This document shows positions 42,211-50,902 of a stretch of 64,000 bases of DNA, piece after piece. The number at the start of each line of letters is the position of its first letter. The stretch's first letter is position 1. Source of the DNA: Fusibacter sp963666805 (GTDB taxonomy: Bacteria; Bacillota; Clostridia; Peptostreptococcales; Acidaminobacteraceae); the NCBI GenBank assembly GCA_963666805.2, contig CAXXWR010000006.1, forward strand, positions 1,178,001-1,242,000, given 5' to 3'. Made by a program: the position numbers and the translations under genes. Below the pieces are notes generated by a model. That model had not been told where the DNA came from and made no database searches. It worked only from the letters and a program-made list of their open reading frames with translations.

Positions 42211-42855
42211 TTGAGATTAATTTTACTCGGTCCTCCAGGGGCTGGAAAAGGTACTCAAGCTGAGTACATTACTAATGAATACAAAATTCCACATATTTCA
42301 ACAGGTGATATTTTTAGAAAAAATATTAAAGAAGGTACAGAACTTGGAACACGTGCTAAAGCGTACATGGACAAAGGCGAACTTGTACCGGATTCACTTG
42401 TTGTAGAAATTGTTGAAGATAGACTCAAAGAAGATGACTGTAAAAATGGATTTTTACTAGATGGTTTTCCAAGAACAGAAGTTCAAGCTGAAGAGCTCGA
42501 CAAAGTCCTAAAAGGGATGGCAGTTGATCTTGATGCAGTAGTGAATATCATCGTTGATCCAGAAGCCCTTGTTTCAAGAGCTGTCGGTCGTCGAATTTGT
42601 AAATCATGTGGCGCAACATACCACGTTGTAAACAACCCAACAAAAGTTGATGGCGTTTGCGATAAATGTGGTGGAGAGCTTTATCAAAGAAGTGATGACG
42701 TTGAAGAAACTGTAAAAAACAGAATCAATGTCTACCTCAATGAAACAGCTCCTCTTATCAATTACTATACTTCAAAAGGAAAACTTGTTGACATTGATGG
42801 ACAACAAGATATCAAAAAAGTATTTGAAGATATTGTGAAAGCATTGAGAGGCTAA
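42211..42855 (+). CDS. adk: Adenylate kinase
   Basis: Adenylate kinase balances ATP, ADP and AMP. The 214-residue protein starts at TTG after AGGAGGCGG and has the P-loop LLGPPGAGKGTQAEYI (residues 4-19). STGDIFRKN and GFPRTEVQAE follow. The long LID domain carries four cysteines in CKSCGATYH and VCDKCGGELY, so it binds zinc, as in many Gram-positive enzymes. Confidence 0.97.
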   Translation: MRLILLGPPGAGKGTQAEYITNEYKIPHISTGDIFRKNIKEGTELGTRAKAYMDKGELVPDSLVVEIVEDRLKEDDCKNGFLLDGFPRTEVQAEELDKVLKGMAVDLDAVVNIIVDPEALVSRAVGRRICKSCGATYHVVNNPTKVDGVCDKCGGELYQRSDDVEETVKNRINVYLNETAPLINYYTSKGKLVDIDGQQDIKKVFEDIVKALRG

Positions 42856-42857
42856 AC

Positions 42858-43607
42858 ATGATTGTGATTAAATCCAAACATGAAATTGAACTAATGCAAG
42901 AATCAGGACGTATTGTTGCATTGGTTCATGAAAAACTTAGAGAAGCAATTAAACCTGGCATTACAACAGGTGAACTTGATCAATTGGCTGAAGCGATAAT
43001 TGAGGCTGAAGGTGGAATCCCTTCCTTTAAAGGATATAATGGTTTCCCTGCTTCCATTTGTGCATCTATCAACAATCAAGTGATTCATGGTATTCCTGGA
43101 AATGTTAAACTCAAAGAGGGTGACATTATCAGCATCGATATCGGTGTATATAAAAATGGATTCCATGGTGATGCTGCAAGAACCCATCCTGTTGGCAAGG
43201 TGAGTGAAGAAGCTTTAAAACTCATTAAGGTCACACGAGAAAGCTTTTTTGAAGGCTTAAAGTTTTGTAAAGAAGGGTATAGACTTTATGATATATCCCA
43301 TGCAGTACAAACTTATGCGGAAGCATTTGATTATGGCGTTGTAAGAGACTATGTTGGACATGGTGTAGGAAGAGAACTTCACGAAGAACCGGCAGTACCT
43401 AATTATGGTAACGCTGGTCGTGGACCTCGTCTTAGAGCAGGCATGGTTATTGCAATTGAACCTATGATCAACGCTGGTGACTATCGAGTAAAGACATTAT
43501 CAGATGGTTGGACAGTAGAAACTATTGACGGAAAAAATTCTGCACATTATGAGCATACTGTACTCATTACTGAAGATGAACCAATACTCTTAACGAGTTT
43601 AAAATAA
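42858..43607 (+). CDS. map: Type I methionine aminopeptidase
   Basis: Map removes the initiator methionine. The 249-residue enzyme shows the metal ligands in context: INNQVIHGIPG, SIDIGVYKNGFHGDAARTH (two Asp), GHGVGRELHEEP (His), MVIAIEPMIN (Glu) and the final AHYEHTVLIT (Glu ligand follows). It begins two bases after adk with only a weak site, so translation is probably coupled. Confidence 0.97.
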   Translation: MIVIKSKHEIELMQESGRIVALVHEKLREAIKPGITTGELDQLAEAIIEAEGGIPSFKGYNGFPASICASINNQVIHGIPGNVKLKEGDIISIDIGVYKNGFHGDAARTHPVGKVSEEALKLIKVTRESFFEGLKFCKEGYRLYDISHAVQTYAEAFDYGVVRDYVGHGVGRELHEEPAVPNYGNAGRGPRLRAGMVIAIEPMINAGDYRVKTLSDGWTVETIDGKNSAHYEHTVLITEDEPILLTSLK

Positions 43608-43620
43608 GCGAGGTGACGTG

Positions 43621-43905
43621 ATGTTATTATCATCTGCGGAGCTAGAAATCGGTCAAATTGTCAAATCAAAATCTGGACGTGACAAAGACAGACTATTTGT
43701 CGTTATTGAAATGATAGATGAACAATATGTATCAATCGTCGATGGTGATTTAAGAAAACTTGAAAAACCAAAGCGTAAAAAGGTAAAACATCTTAAAGTG
43801 CTTGACTTCATCAGTGATGAAATTGCTGAAAAAGTGAAAAACGAAAAGAAACTTACCAATGCAATTGTTCGAAAAGAAATTGATAAAGTCGGTCTAGTAG
43901 ATTAA
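43621..43905 (+). CDS. KOW-domain RNA-binding protein (L14e-like)
   Basis: A 94-residue protein characteristic of Clostridia and regularly placed between map and infA. The KOW-like fold reads ELEIGQIVKSKSGRDKDRLF (about residues 7-26), followed by VVIEMIDEQYVSIVDGDLRK and a lysine-rich turn. It resembles archaeal/eukaryotic L14e; its role on the ribosome is not known. The ATG at 43621 follows GAGGTGACGTG; the GTG just before it is an equal possibility. Confidence 0.88.
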   Translation: MLLSSAELEIGQIVKSKSGRDKDRLFVVIEMIDEQYVSIVDGDLRKLEKPKRKKVKHLKVLDFISDEIAEKVKNEKKLTNAIVRKEIDKVGLVD

Positions 43906-43923
43906 AAGGAGGATGAAGGACTT

Positions 43924-44145
43924 ATGGCAAAAAGTGATTCAATTGAAGTTGAAGGAACGGTTGTTGAGGCATTGCCAAATGCAATGTTTAAAGTTAAACT
44001 TGAAAATGACCATATTGTATTAGCACATATCTCAGGTAAACTTAGAATGAATTTCATTCGTATTTTACCTGGTGATAAAGTAACCCTTGAGTTATCACCA
44101 TACGATCTCACTAGAGGACGTATCGTATGGCGTGGAAAGTCGTAA
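43924..44145 (+). CDS. infA: Translation initiation factor IF-1
   Basis: IF-1 occupies the A site during initiation. The 73-residue OB-fold protein reads AKSDSIEVEGTVVEALPNAM, then FKVKLENDHIVLAHISGKLR and LTRGRIVWRGK. The single basic KLRMNFIRI segment is the rRNA contact. GGAGG lies before the ATG and rpmJ follows after 13 bases. Confidence 0.97.
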   Translation: MAKSDSIEVEGTVVEALPNAMFKVKLENDHIVLAHISGKLRMNFIRILPGDKVTLELSPYDLTRGRIVWRGKS

Positions 44146-44158
44146 GGAGGTATAACAG

Positions 44159-44272
44159 ATGAAAGTTAGACCATCAGTGAAGCCTATGTGTGAAAAATGC
44201 AAAATCATCAAAAGAAAAGGTAAAGTAATGGTGATTTGCGAAAATCCTAAACATAAGCAAACACAAGGTTAA
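44159..44272 (+). CDS. rpmJ: 50S ribosomal protein L36
   Basis: A 37-codon gene starting at ATG 44159 after AAGGAGG. The product begins MKVRPSVKPMCEKCKIIKRK and ends CENPKHKQTQG. The C-x2-C-x12-C-x4-H pattern is the zinc-binding (C+) form. It lies in the standard infA-rpmJ-rpsM order. Confidence 0.96.
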   Translation: MKVRPSVKPMCEKCKIIKRKGKVMVICENPKHKQTQG

Positions 44273-44286
44273 TAACCCAGTAGACA

Positions 44287-44317
44287 AATATAAAGCGCGG
44301 CTGAGATTCTTTATATT
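44287..44317 (+). other. Hairpin in the rpmJ-rpsM gap
   Basis: AATATAAAG (44287-44295) pairs perfectly with CTTTATATT (44309-44317) around a 13-base loop, CGCGGCTGAGATT. No T run follows, so it is not a terminator; a processing site or protein-binding element is possible. Confidence 0.5.
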
Positions 44318-44370
44318 TGAAATATAAATATGACACATCATAATCAGTACACATTAGGAGGTGTGATTCA

Positions 44371-44739
44371 ATGGCAAGAATTGCAGGTGTTGACTTGCCT
44401 AGAGAAAAGCGAGCTGTTATTGGCTTGACTTATATCTATGGAATAGGAAAAGCGTCTTCACAAGAACTATTAGCTAAAGCTGGTGTTAGTGAAGAAACTA
44501 GAATTAAAGATCTTACAGAAGATGAAGTAAGTAAATTAAGAGCACTTATCGAAGACAATTACCTTGTAGAAGGTGATTTACGTCGAGATATTGCAATGAA
44601 CATCAAAAGACTAAAAGAAATCGGTTGTTACCGTGGTATTAGACATAGAAAAGGACTTCCAGTTCGTGGACAAAAATCGAAAACAAATGCAAGAACTCGT
44701 AAAGGTCCTAAGAAAATTGTAAGTCGTAAGAAAAAATAG
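44371..44739 (+). CDS. rpsM: 30S ribosomal protein S13
   Basis: S13 bridges to the large subunit and touches P-site tRNA. The 122 residues start ARIAGVDLPREKRAVIGLTY and contain YGIGKASSQELLAKAGV. The C-terminal RGIRHRKGLPVRGQKSKTNA and a basic tail close it. AGGAGGTG precedes the ATG. It opens the alpha-operon segment rpsM-rpsK-rpsD-rpoA-rplQ. Confidence 0.98.
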   Translation: MARIAGVDLPREKRAVIGLTYIYGIGKASSQELLAKAGVSEETRIKDLTEDEVSKLRALIEDNYLVEGDLRRDIAMNIKRLKEIGCYRGIRHRKGLPVRGQKSKTNARTRKGPKKIVSRKKK

Positions 44740-44759
44740 GTAACAAAGGAGGGTGACAA

Positions 44760-45158
44760 ATGGCTGCTGTTAAAAAAGCACGTAAAACACGTAGAAAACG
44801 TGAACGTAAAAATGTAGAACGCGGACAAGCACATATCCAAGCTACATTTAACAATACAATCGTAACATTAACTGACAATGATGGTAATGCACTTGCATGG
44901 TCAAGTTCAGGATCATTAGGTTTTAAAGGCTCAAAAAAATCTACTCCTTATGCTGCCCAATTGTGCGCAGAAGCTGCTGCTAAAGGTGCTATGGAACATG
45001 GTTTAAAATCTGTAGCAGTTTTTGTTAAAGGACCTGGTTCAGGACGTGAAGCTGCAATCAGAGCATTACAAGCTTCAGGACTTGAAATTACATCAATTGC
45101 TGATGTAACACCAATTCCTCACAATGGTTGTAGACCACCAAAACGTAGAAGAGTATAG
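44760..45158 (+). CDS. rpsK: 30S ribosomal protein S11
   Basis: S11 lines the mRNA channel at the E site. The 132-residue product has a strongly basic start and then AHIQATFNNTIVTLTDNDGN. FVKGPGSGREAAIRALQASG and VTPIPHNGCRPPKRRRV complete it. GGAGGGTG precedes the ATG and rpsD follows 24 bases on. Confidence 0.98.
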   Translation: MAAVKKARKTRRKRERKNVERGQAHIQATFNNTIVTLTDNDGNALAWSSSGSLGFKGSKKSTPYAAQLCAEAAAKGAMEHGLKSVAVFVKGPGSGREAAIRALQASGLEITSIADVTPIPHNGCRPPKRRRV

Positions 45159-45182
45159 TTTAAGTATTAGGAGGTGTTTTAA

Positions 45183-45803
45183 GTGGCAAGATATACAGGA
45201 CCATCTTGTAGAGTTTGTCGTCGCGAGGGACAAAAATTGTTCTTAAAAGGTGATAGATGCTATAGTGATAAATGTGCGTTAAACAGAAGACAATCTGCTC
45301 CTGGACAACATGGCGCTAGAAGAGGTAAACTTTCTGGTTATGGAACGCAATTAAGAGAAAAACAAAAAGTTAAAAGATATTACGGCCTTTTAGAAGGACA
45401 GTTCTACCAAACTTATGAAAGAGCTGAAAAAATGCAAGGCATTGCCGGTGAAAATCTTTTACAATTATTAGAATTAAGATTAGACAATATTGTCTACAGA
45501 CTTGGATTTGCAAATTCTAGAAAAGAAGCTAGACAATTTGTAACTCATGGACATTTCATGTTAAATGGCCACAAAGCTGATATTCCATCAATGACTTTAA
45601 ATGTAGGCGATGTTATTTCGCTTAAAGATAAAAGTAAATCTTCAGCAAAATTCAAATCAATTCAAGAAACTGCAAAAACAGTTCCTGCTTGGTTAGAAGC
45701 TGATGCTGAAAAAATGGAAGGGAAAATTACAGCGTTACCTGTAAGAGATGATATTGATTTACCAATCGAAGAGCATCTAATTGTCGAACTTTATTCTAAA
45801 TAG
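45183..45803 (+). CDS. rpsD: 30S ribosomal protein S4
   Basis: S4 starts 30S assembly and is a translational repressor in several bacteria. The 206-residue protein starts at GTG and carries an N-terminal zinc knuckle (CRVCRREGQKLF, then CYSDKC). The S4 RNA-binding domain follows (LDNIVYRLGFANSRKEARQF, about residues 98-117). The rpoA gene follows 72 bases later, the largest gap within this segment. Confidence 0.97.
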   Translation: MARYTGPSCRVCRREGQKLFLKGDRCYSDKCALNRRQSAPGQHGARRGKLSGYGTQLREKQKVKRYYGLLEGQFYQTYERAEKMQGIAGENLLQLLELRLDNIVYRLGFANSRKEARQFVTHGHFMLNGHKADIPSMTLNVGDVISLKDKSKSSAKFKSIQETAKTVPAWLEADAEKMEGKITALPVRDDIDLPIEEHLIVELYSK

Positions 45804-45875
45804 GGTTGGTTAAAAAATATTATTACCCTCATTGTTTGTATAGGTTAATTTTTAAGAGAAGGAGGGTCTTAAGTA

Positions 45876-46826
45876 GTGATAGAAATTGAAAAACCAACGA
45901 TTGAATGTGTAGAACTAAGTGACGGTGGTAAATACGGTAAATTCGTTGTTGAACCACTTGAAAGAGGATACGCAACTACACTTGGCAATAGTTTAAGAAG
46001 AATTTTACTCTCTTCTTTACCAGGGACTGCTGTAAGATGGATTAAAATTGAAAATGTTTTACACGAATTTTCAACAGTTCCAGGTGTTAAAGAAGATGTC
46101 ATTGAAATCATCTTAAACCTTAAAAATTTAGCTGCCAAAATTCATTCTGATGAAGATGTGAAAATTTTAAGAATTGAAGCAACGGAAGCAGGCGAAATCA
46201 CAGCAGGTGATATTATTGCTGATATGGATGTAGAAATCCTTAATACAGACCTTCACATTTGTACACTTGATGACAATTCAAGATTATATATGGAAATAGC
46301 ACTGGGACAAGGCCGTGGTTATGTAACAGCTGAGAATAATAAAGAAGTAGGTTTACCTATAGGCATTATTCCTGTTGATTCTATTTATACGCCTGTTCGC
46401 AAATGTAACTTCAGTGTCGACAAAACACGAGTTGGTAAAGTCGCTGATTATGACAAGCTAACTCTTGAAGTATGGACTGATGGTACAATTAAACCTGATG
46501 AAGCAACATCACTTGGTGCTAAAATCATGTCTGAACATCTTAATTTGTTTATTGATATGACTGAAAGTATCAATGGTGTAGAAATCATGGTTGAAAAAGA
46601 AGAAGATATTAAAGAAAAAGTTCTAGAAATGACAATTGAAGAGCTAGATTTATCAGTTAGATCATATAACTGTTTAAAAAGAGCTGGTATCAATACAGTT
46701 GAAGAACTCACTAATAGAAGCGAAGACGATATGATGAAAGTCCGTAATCTTGGTAAAAAATCACTCGAAGAAGTTAAACAAAAACTTGAAGAGTTAGAAT
46801 TAGGACTAAGAACAGAGGACGAGTAA
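45876..46826 (+). CDS. rpoA: DNA-directed RNA polymerase subunit alpha
   Basis: The alpha subunit, 316 residues, starts at GTG after GAAGGAGGG. The N-terminal dimerisation domain shows GKFVVEPLERGYATTLGNSL (residues 16-35) and RRILLSSLPG. A linker leads to the C-terminal domain with two helix-hairpin-helix units, YNCLKRAGINTVEELTNRSE and MMKVRNLGKKSLEEVKQKL, which bind UP elements and regulators. Confidence 0.98.
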   Translation: MIEIEKPTIECVELSDGGKYGKFVVEPLERGYATTLGNSLRRILLSSLPGTAVRWIKIENVLHEFSTVPGVKEDVIEIILNLKNLAAKIHSDEDVKILRIEATEAGEITAGDIIADMDVEILNTDLHICTLDDNSRLYMEIALGQGRGYVTAENNKEVGLPIGIIPVDSIYTPVRKCNFSVDKTRVGKVADYDKLTLEVWTDGTIKPDEATSLGAKIMSEHLNLFIDMTESINGVEIMVEKEEDIKEKVLEMTIEELDLSVRSYNCLKRAGINTVEELTNRSEDDMMKVRNLGKKSLEEVKQKLEELELGLRTEDE

Positions 46827-46842
46827 ATAAGGAGGGAAGACG

Positions 46843-47184
46843 ATGGCAGGTTACCGTAAGCTGGGACGTCCAACATCGCATAGAAACTTGATGCTTAGAA
46901 ATCAAGTGACTTCATTACTAAAAAATGGACGTATTGAAACGACAGTTACGAGAGCGAAAGAAACTAAAAAACTTGCAGAAAAAATGATTACTCTTGCTAA
47001 AAGAGGGGATTTACATGCAAGACGACAAGTTTTAGCTTTTGTAACAGAAGACGCTGTTGTTGCAAAATTGTTTGATGAGATCGCTCCTAACTACAAAGAA
47101 CGTAATGGTGGTTATACAAGAATTATTCAAACAGGCCCACGTAGAGGCGATGCAGCACCTATGTGTAAACTCGAATTAATATAA
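46843..47184 (+). CDS. rplQ: 50S ribosomal protein L17
   Basis: L17 lies at the tunnel exit. The 113-residue protein starts AGYRKLGRPTSHRNLMLRNQ. VTSLLKNGRIETTVTRAKE and YTRIIQTGPRRGDAAPMCKL complete the short bacterial form. It ends the ribosomal supercluster and is followed by a strong terminator. Confidence 0.98.
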   Translation: MAGYRKLGRPTSHRNLMLRNQVTSLLKNGRIETTVTRAKETKKLAEKMITLAKRGDLHARRQVLAFVTEDAVVAKLFDEIAPNYKERNGGYTRIIQTGPRRGDAAPMCKLELI

Positions 47185-47189
47185 TGAAG

Positions 47190-47219
47190 AAGGCTTTAGT
47201 AATGACTAAAGCCTTTTTT
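47190..47219 (+). terminator. Intrinsic terminator closing the ribosomal supercluster
   Basis: AAGGCTTTAGT (47190-47200), four-base loop, ACTAAAGCCTT (47205-47215), then T. The following 185 bases to ecfA1 contain only a weak promoter candidate, TTTACA (47325-47330), 18 bp, TATAGA (47349-47354). Confidence 0.9.
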
Positions 47220-47405
47220 ACATACATAGAAAAAACGTACGCGATTCCATGACTAATACCCATTAGGCTATATAGCATCAAGAGAGTCAATTGAATCCCT
47301 TGGTGTTCATCGTTTAATAAGTTTTTACAGTTTATCTATGGTAATTTTTATAGATTAAATTTATAATACATACTAGGAAAAGGTAAAGGGAAGGAATTGA
47401 GATTA

Positions 47406-48236
47406 ATGATTCATACAGAAAATTTGTTTTTTAGATATGCTGATGAAACAGATGAAAATAAATATGCACTTAAAAATGTAAATATTGATATAGAAGAAGG
47501 AGAGTTTGTGGTCATCATTGGTCACAACGGCTCTGGTAAATCAACTTTGTCAAAGCTCCTAAATGGGATATTTATTCCAACGAAGGGGAATATATTGATA
47601 GATGGAATTGATACATCAGATGAAGAAAAGATATGGGAAATACGTAAAAGAGCGGGAATGGTATTTCAAAATCCAGATAATCAACTGGTAGCAACAATTG
47701 TTGAAGAGGATGTGGCGTTTGGCCCTGAAAACTTAGGAATTCCTGCGCCTGAAATACGTCAAAGAGTTGATCAAGCGTTAGAAACCGTTGGCATGATAGC
47801 TTATAAACGAAAAGCCCCTCATCATCTTTCTGGAGGACAGAAACAGAGGATAGCGATAGCAGGCATACTGGCAATGAAACCCAAATGTATTATTTTTGAT
47901 GAACCGACAGCGATGCTTGATCCTGCGGGTAGAAAAGAAGTTGTTAAGACTATTGAAAAACTTAATCGTGAAGATAATATGACTGTTATCCATGTTACAC
48001 ATTATATGGACGAAGCAGTTAATGCCAATCGGATCATCGTTATGGATAAAGGCGAAGTTGTCATGCAGGGAGATCCTAAAACCATATTTTCACAAGTTCC
48101 CAAATTGAAATTACTTGGATTAGATGTTCCCCAAGTGACACAAGTCTCCTACGAATTAAAGAGACAAGGGCTTAACATATCAGCGGATAATTTGACAGTA
48201 GAGGAATTGGTGGATGAATTATGTCAATTAAAATAG
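47406..48236 (+). CDS. ecfA1: Energy-coupling factor transporter ATPase EcfA1
   Basis: One of two ATPases of the shared ECF vitamin-uptake module. The 276 residues include Walker A GHNGSGKST, the Q loop VFQNPDNQL, the signature LSGGQKQR and Walker B IIFDEPTAML, plus the HVTHYMDEA switch. No S (substrate) component is nearby, so this is the group II module shared by many S proteins. The ATG at 47406 is my choice; the TTG at 47397 is a real alternative. The 3' end overlaps ecfA2 by 16 bases. Confidence 0.95.
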   Translation: MIHTENLFFRYADETDENKYALKNVNIDIEEGEFVVIIGHNGSGKSTLSKLLNGIFIPTKGNILIDGIDTSDEEKIWEIRKRAGMVFQNPDNQLVATIVEEDVAFGPENLGIPAPEIRQRVDQALETVGMIAYKRKAPHHLSGGQKQRIAIAGILAMKPKCIIFDEPTAMLDPAGRKEVVKTIEKLNREDNMTVIHVTHYMDEAVNANRIIVMDKGEVVMQGDPKTIFSQVPKLKLLGLDVPQVTQVSYELKRQGLNISADNLTVEELVDELCQLK

Positions 48237-49129
48237 AAAATTTAACGCATGTTTATGATAAGGGCACACCTAATGAAACCGTAGCACTTAATCACATCAA
48301 TCTTGAAATAGAACAAGGTGAATTTATAGGGCTTATAGGCCATACCGGATCGGGAAAATCAACCTTAATACAACAAATGAACGGTTTATTAAAACCATCA
48401 GAAGGAAATATTATCGTAAATGGTCTCAATATCACTGAAGGTTTAGATAAGCCCAAAAGAGAGAATAAGAAATATGCAAAAGCAAGAAAACAAAGGCTAA
48501 TTGAAGTCCGTAAAAAAGTAGGACTTGTTTTTCAATATCCGGAGTACCAGCTTTTTGAAGAAACCATAGAAAAAGATATTGCGTTTGGCCCGACTAATTT
48601 GGGATTAAATGAGGTCGAAATTGAACGCAGAGTTAAATTTGCTATGAAACTCGTTGGATTAGACTATGATTTATATTCTCAGCGTTCGCCATTTGAACTC
48701 AGTGGCGGTCAAAAAAGAAGGGTTGCTATTGCTGGTGTACTGGCGATGAAACCAGAAGTACTTATATTAGATGAACCAACAGCAGGTCTTGATCCTAAGG
48801 GTCGAGATGAAATTTTGATGCAAATAAAAAAATTACATGAACACGAAAAAATGACAGTCATTATTGTGTCACATAGTATGGAAGATATGGCTAAGATAGC
48901 TCAAAGGTTAATTGTAATGAATAAAGGAAATATTGTACTTGATGGAAAACCTCAAACGGTCTTTAAAGAAATTACGCTTTTAGAAGAAATCGGGTTAGCT
49001 GTACCACAAATTTCTTATCTCATCAGAGCCTTAAATGAAAAAGGTTTTTCAATTGACGATGATATTATGACAGTGGAATCTGCCATCAATGCTATTTTGA
49101 AAAGTACTAAGGGGTTGAAAACATGTTAA
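48221..49129 (+). CDS. ecfA2: Energy-coupling factor transporter ATPase EcfA2
   Basis: The partner ATPase, 302 residues, which pairs with EcfA1 on the transmembrane EcfT. It has Walker A GHTGSGKST, VFQYPEYQLFEETIEKDIAF, the signature LSGGQKRR and Walker B LILDEPTAGLDP. Start and end overlap the neighbouring genes, ecfA1 by 16 bases and ecfT by seven, so all three are translated from one mRNA. The order A1-A2-T after rplQ is standard in Firmicutes. Confidence 0.96.
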   Translation: MSIKIENLTHVYDKGTPNETVALNHINLEIEQGEFIGLIGHTGSGKSTLIQQMNGLLKPSEGNIIVNGLNITEGLDKPKRENKKYAKARKQRLIEVRKKVGLVFQYPEYQLFEETIEKDIAFGPTNLGLNEVEIERRVKFAMKLVGLDYDLYSQRSPFELSGGQKRRVAIAGVLAMKPEVLILDEPTAGLDPKGRDEILMQIKKLHEHEKMTVIIVSHSMEDMAKIAQRLIVMNKGNIVLDGKPQTVFKEITLLEEIGLAVPQISYLIRALNEKGFSIDDDIMTVESAINAILKSTKGLKTC

Positions 49130-49911
49130 GAGATATTACGATTGGACAATATTATAATGAAGAATCCGTTATACATCAAATGGATCCAAGATTCAAAATA
49201 TTAGCATCAATTGCCTATTTGGTATCGCTTTTTTTAATCCAACATATGTGGACTTATATAATAGTAGTTGCTTTTATTGGTGCAGTTATCATGATATCTA
49301 AAGTACCAGTCAAATATGTATTGAAGGGCTTAAAACCAGTCTTTATGCTAATCATCTTTGCCTTTCTAATTAACATATTATTGACGCCAGGTGAAAACGC
49401 AATTCACTTTGGTGTATTTACAATATCAATGGCAGGAGTCAAACGGGCCTTCTTTATGGCGATTCGACTCATATTATTAATTGTAGGAACCTCTCTATTG
49501 ACATTGACAACATCTCCAATTGAACTTACCGATGGCATTGAATATTTATTGAGTCCTTTTAAAAAAATCGGTTTACCTGCTCATGAGCTAGCAATGATGA
49601 TGACCATCGCTCTACGTTTTATTCCAACTTTGCTCGAAGAAACTGATAAAATTATGAAAGCACAAATGGCGAGAGGTGCAGATTTTGAAAGTGGTAATTT
49701 ATTGAATCGAGCCAAAGCACTGATTCCCTTGTTGGTTCCTCTTTTTATAAGTGCTTTTAGAAGAGCTGATGAATTGGCGATGGCAATGGAAGCAAGATGC
49801 TATAGAGGTGGCGAAGGTCGTACGCGACTTAAAGTCTTAAAATATACATCGAAGGATGGCATGGGGGCAGTTATAACATTAGCCTACATGTTAGTTTGTA
49901 TTGTATTCTAA
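49123..49911 (+). CDS. ecfT: Energy-coupling factor transporter transmembrane protein EcfT
   Basis: EcfT couples ATP hydrolysis by EcfA1/A2 to movement of the substrate-binding S proteins. The 262-residue protein has about five or six membrane helices. Its two cytoplasmic coupling helices are marked by MARGADFESG (about residue 185) and AMEARCYRGGEGRTR (about 225). The start ATGTTAAGAGAT overlaps the end of ecfA2. The truA gene follows 52 bases on. Confidence 0.95.
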   Translation: MLRDITIGQYYNEESVIHQMDPRFKILASIAYLVSLFLIQHMWTYIIVVAFIGAVIMISKVPVKYVLKGLKPVFMLIIFAFLINILLTPGENAIHFGVFTISMAGVKRAFFMAIRLILLIVGTSLLTLTTSPIELTDGIEYLLSPFKKIGLPAHELAMMMTIALRFIPTLLEETDKIMKAQMARGADFESGNLLNRAKALIPLLVPLFISAFRRADELAMAMEARCYRGGEGRTRLKVLKYTSKDGMGAVITLAYMLVCIVF

Positions 49912-49963
49912 GATAGCGTATAGTGACCAGTAAGATTAAGGAATGAATAGAAAGAGGCATAAC

Positions 49964-50740
49964 ATGGCAAACTATAAACTCATAATTGCTTACAATGGTG
50001 CATCCTATATTGGTTGGCAGAGACAACCTAAGGGGAGAACAATACAAGGAACCATTGAGAAAGCATTGAGTCGTTTATTCAAAGAAGCCATTGTGATTCA
50101 TGGTGCGGGTCGTACAGATAAAGGGGTCCACGCCTATGGACAAGTGGCTCATTTCAATATGACAAAAGACGTGCCCGCTGATAATGTTAAACGTGCCTTA
50201 AACCATGCTTTAGAACCCAGTATTCAAATCATTGATTGTAAATGTGTTGAAAGAGACTTTCACTCTCGGTATTGCTGTCAAGGAAAGACCTATATTTATC
50301 GGTTGAAAACGCACACACAAAAAGATCCATTCCTAGCGGAATGTTGGATGCTATACCCTAAAACACTTAATGAAAAAGCAATTCGACAAGCGATGTCTTT
50401 TTTTATTGGCACGCATGATTTTTCTGCTTTTACAGCTGCTGGAAGTGATAAAGAAGATAAAGTTAGAACCATTTATGACTTTGAATTAGCTATTTCCAAT
50501 GATGAATGGGTATTTAACATAACAGGAAATGGTTTTTTATATAATATGGTTCGTATTATTATAGGGACTCTAATAAAGGTCGGGGAAGGGCAAATACAGG
50601 CTCAGAGCATTCCCCAGTTACTAAAAGAAAAGAGTCGAGAAAAAACGAGATTTACTGCACCTGCGGAAGGTCTTTATCTTTCAAAAGTCTATTATAAAGC
50701 CATTGAGTACGAAAAGATTCAAAGTAACTCAAAAGCTTGA
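49964..50740 (+). CDS. truA: tRNA pseudouridine(38-40) synthase TruA
   Basis: TruA isomerises uridines in the anticodon stem-loop. The 258-residue enzyme has the catalytic Asp in HGAGRTDKGVHA (about residues 50-61). YKLIIAYNGASYIGWQRQPK opens it and GNGFLYNMVRIIIGTLIKVG is the C-terminal motif. The ATG at 49964 with AAGAGG before it is preferred to the ATG at 49943. It commonly lies between ecfT and rplM in Firmicutes. Confidence 0.95.
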   Translation: MANYKLIIAYNGASYIGWQRQPKGRTIQGTIEKALSRLFKEAIVIHGAGRTDKGVHAYGQVAHFNMTKDVPADNVKRALNHALEPSIQIIDCKCVERDFHSRYCCQGKTYIYRLKTHTQKDPFLAECWMLYPKTLNEKAIRQAMSFFIGTHDFSAFTAAGSDKEDKVRTIYDFELAISNDEWVFNITGNGFLYNMVRIIIGTLIKVGEGQIQAQSIPQLLKEKSREKTRFTAPAEGLYLSKVYYKAIEYEKIQSNSKA

Positions 50741-50770
50741 AAAATAGACAACAAAAAGAAAAATAGAGTG

Positions 50771-50799
50771 TTGACATTAAGGATGATGTAATATAAAAT
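50771..50799 (+). promoter_or_regulatory. Sigma-A promoter of rplM-rpsI
   Basis: TTGACA (50771-50776), 17 bp, TAAAAT (50794-50799), just after truA. Confidence 0.75.
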
Positions 50800-50800
50800 A

Positions 50801-50888
50801 GATTGTGGTCTGTTAAAAGATCAATAATGAAGATTGCAACAATAGTCCTGCCCCGGGTTATTGTTAAATAAATGGTGAAATACAATTA
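50801..50888 (+). promoter_or_regulatory. Structured leader of rplM (L13-leader-like)
   Basis: An outer pairing ATTGT (50802-50806) with ACAAT (50882-50886) encloses AACAATA (50838-50844) with TATTGTT (50859-50865), whose 14-base loop is rich in C and G. L13 leaders of this general design autoregulate rplM in other Firmicutes; whether this one belongs to that family is inference. Confidence 0.5.
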
Positions 50889-50902
50889 TAGGAGGTCGTT
50901 CA

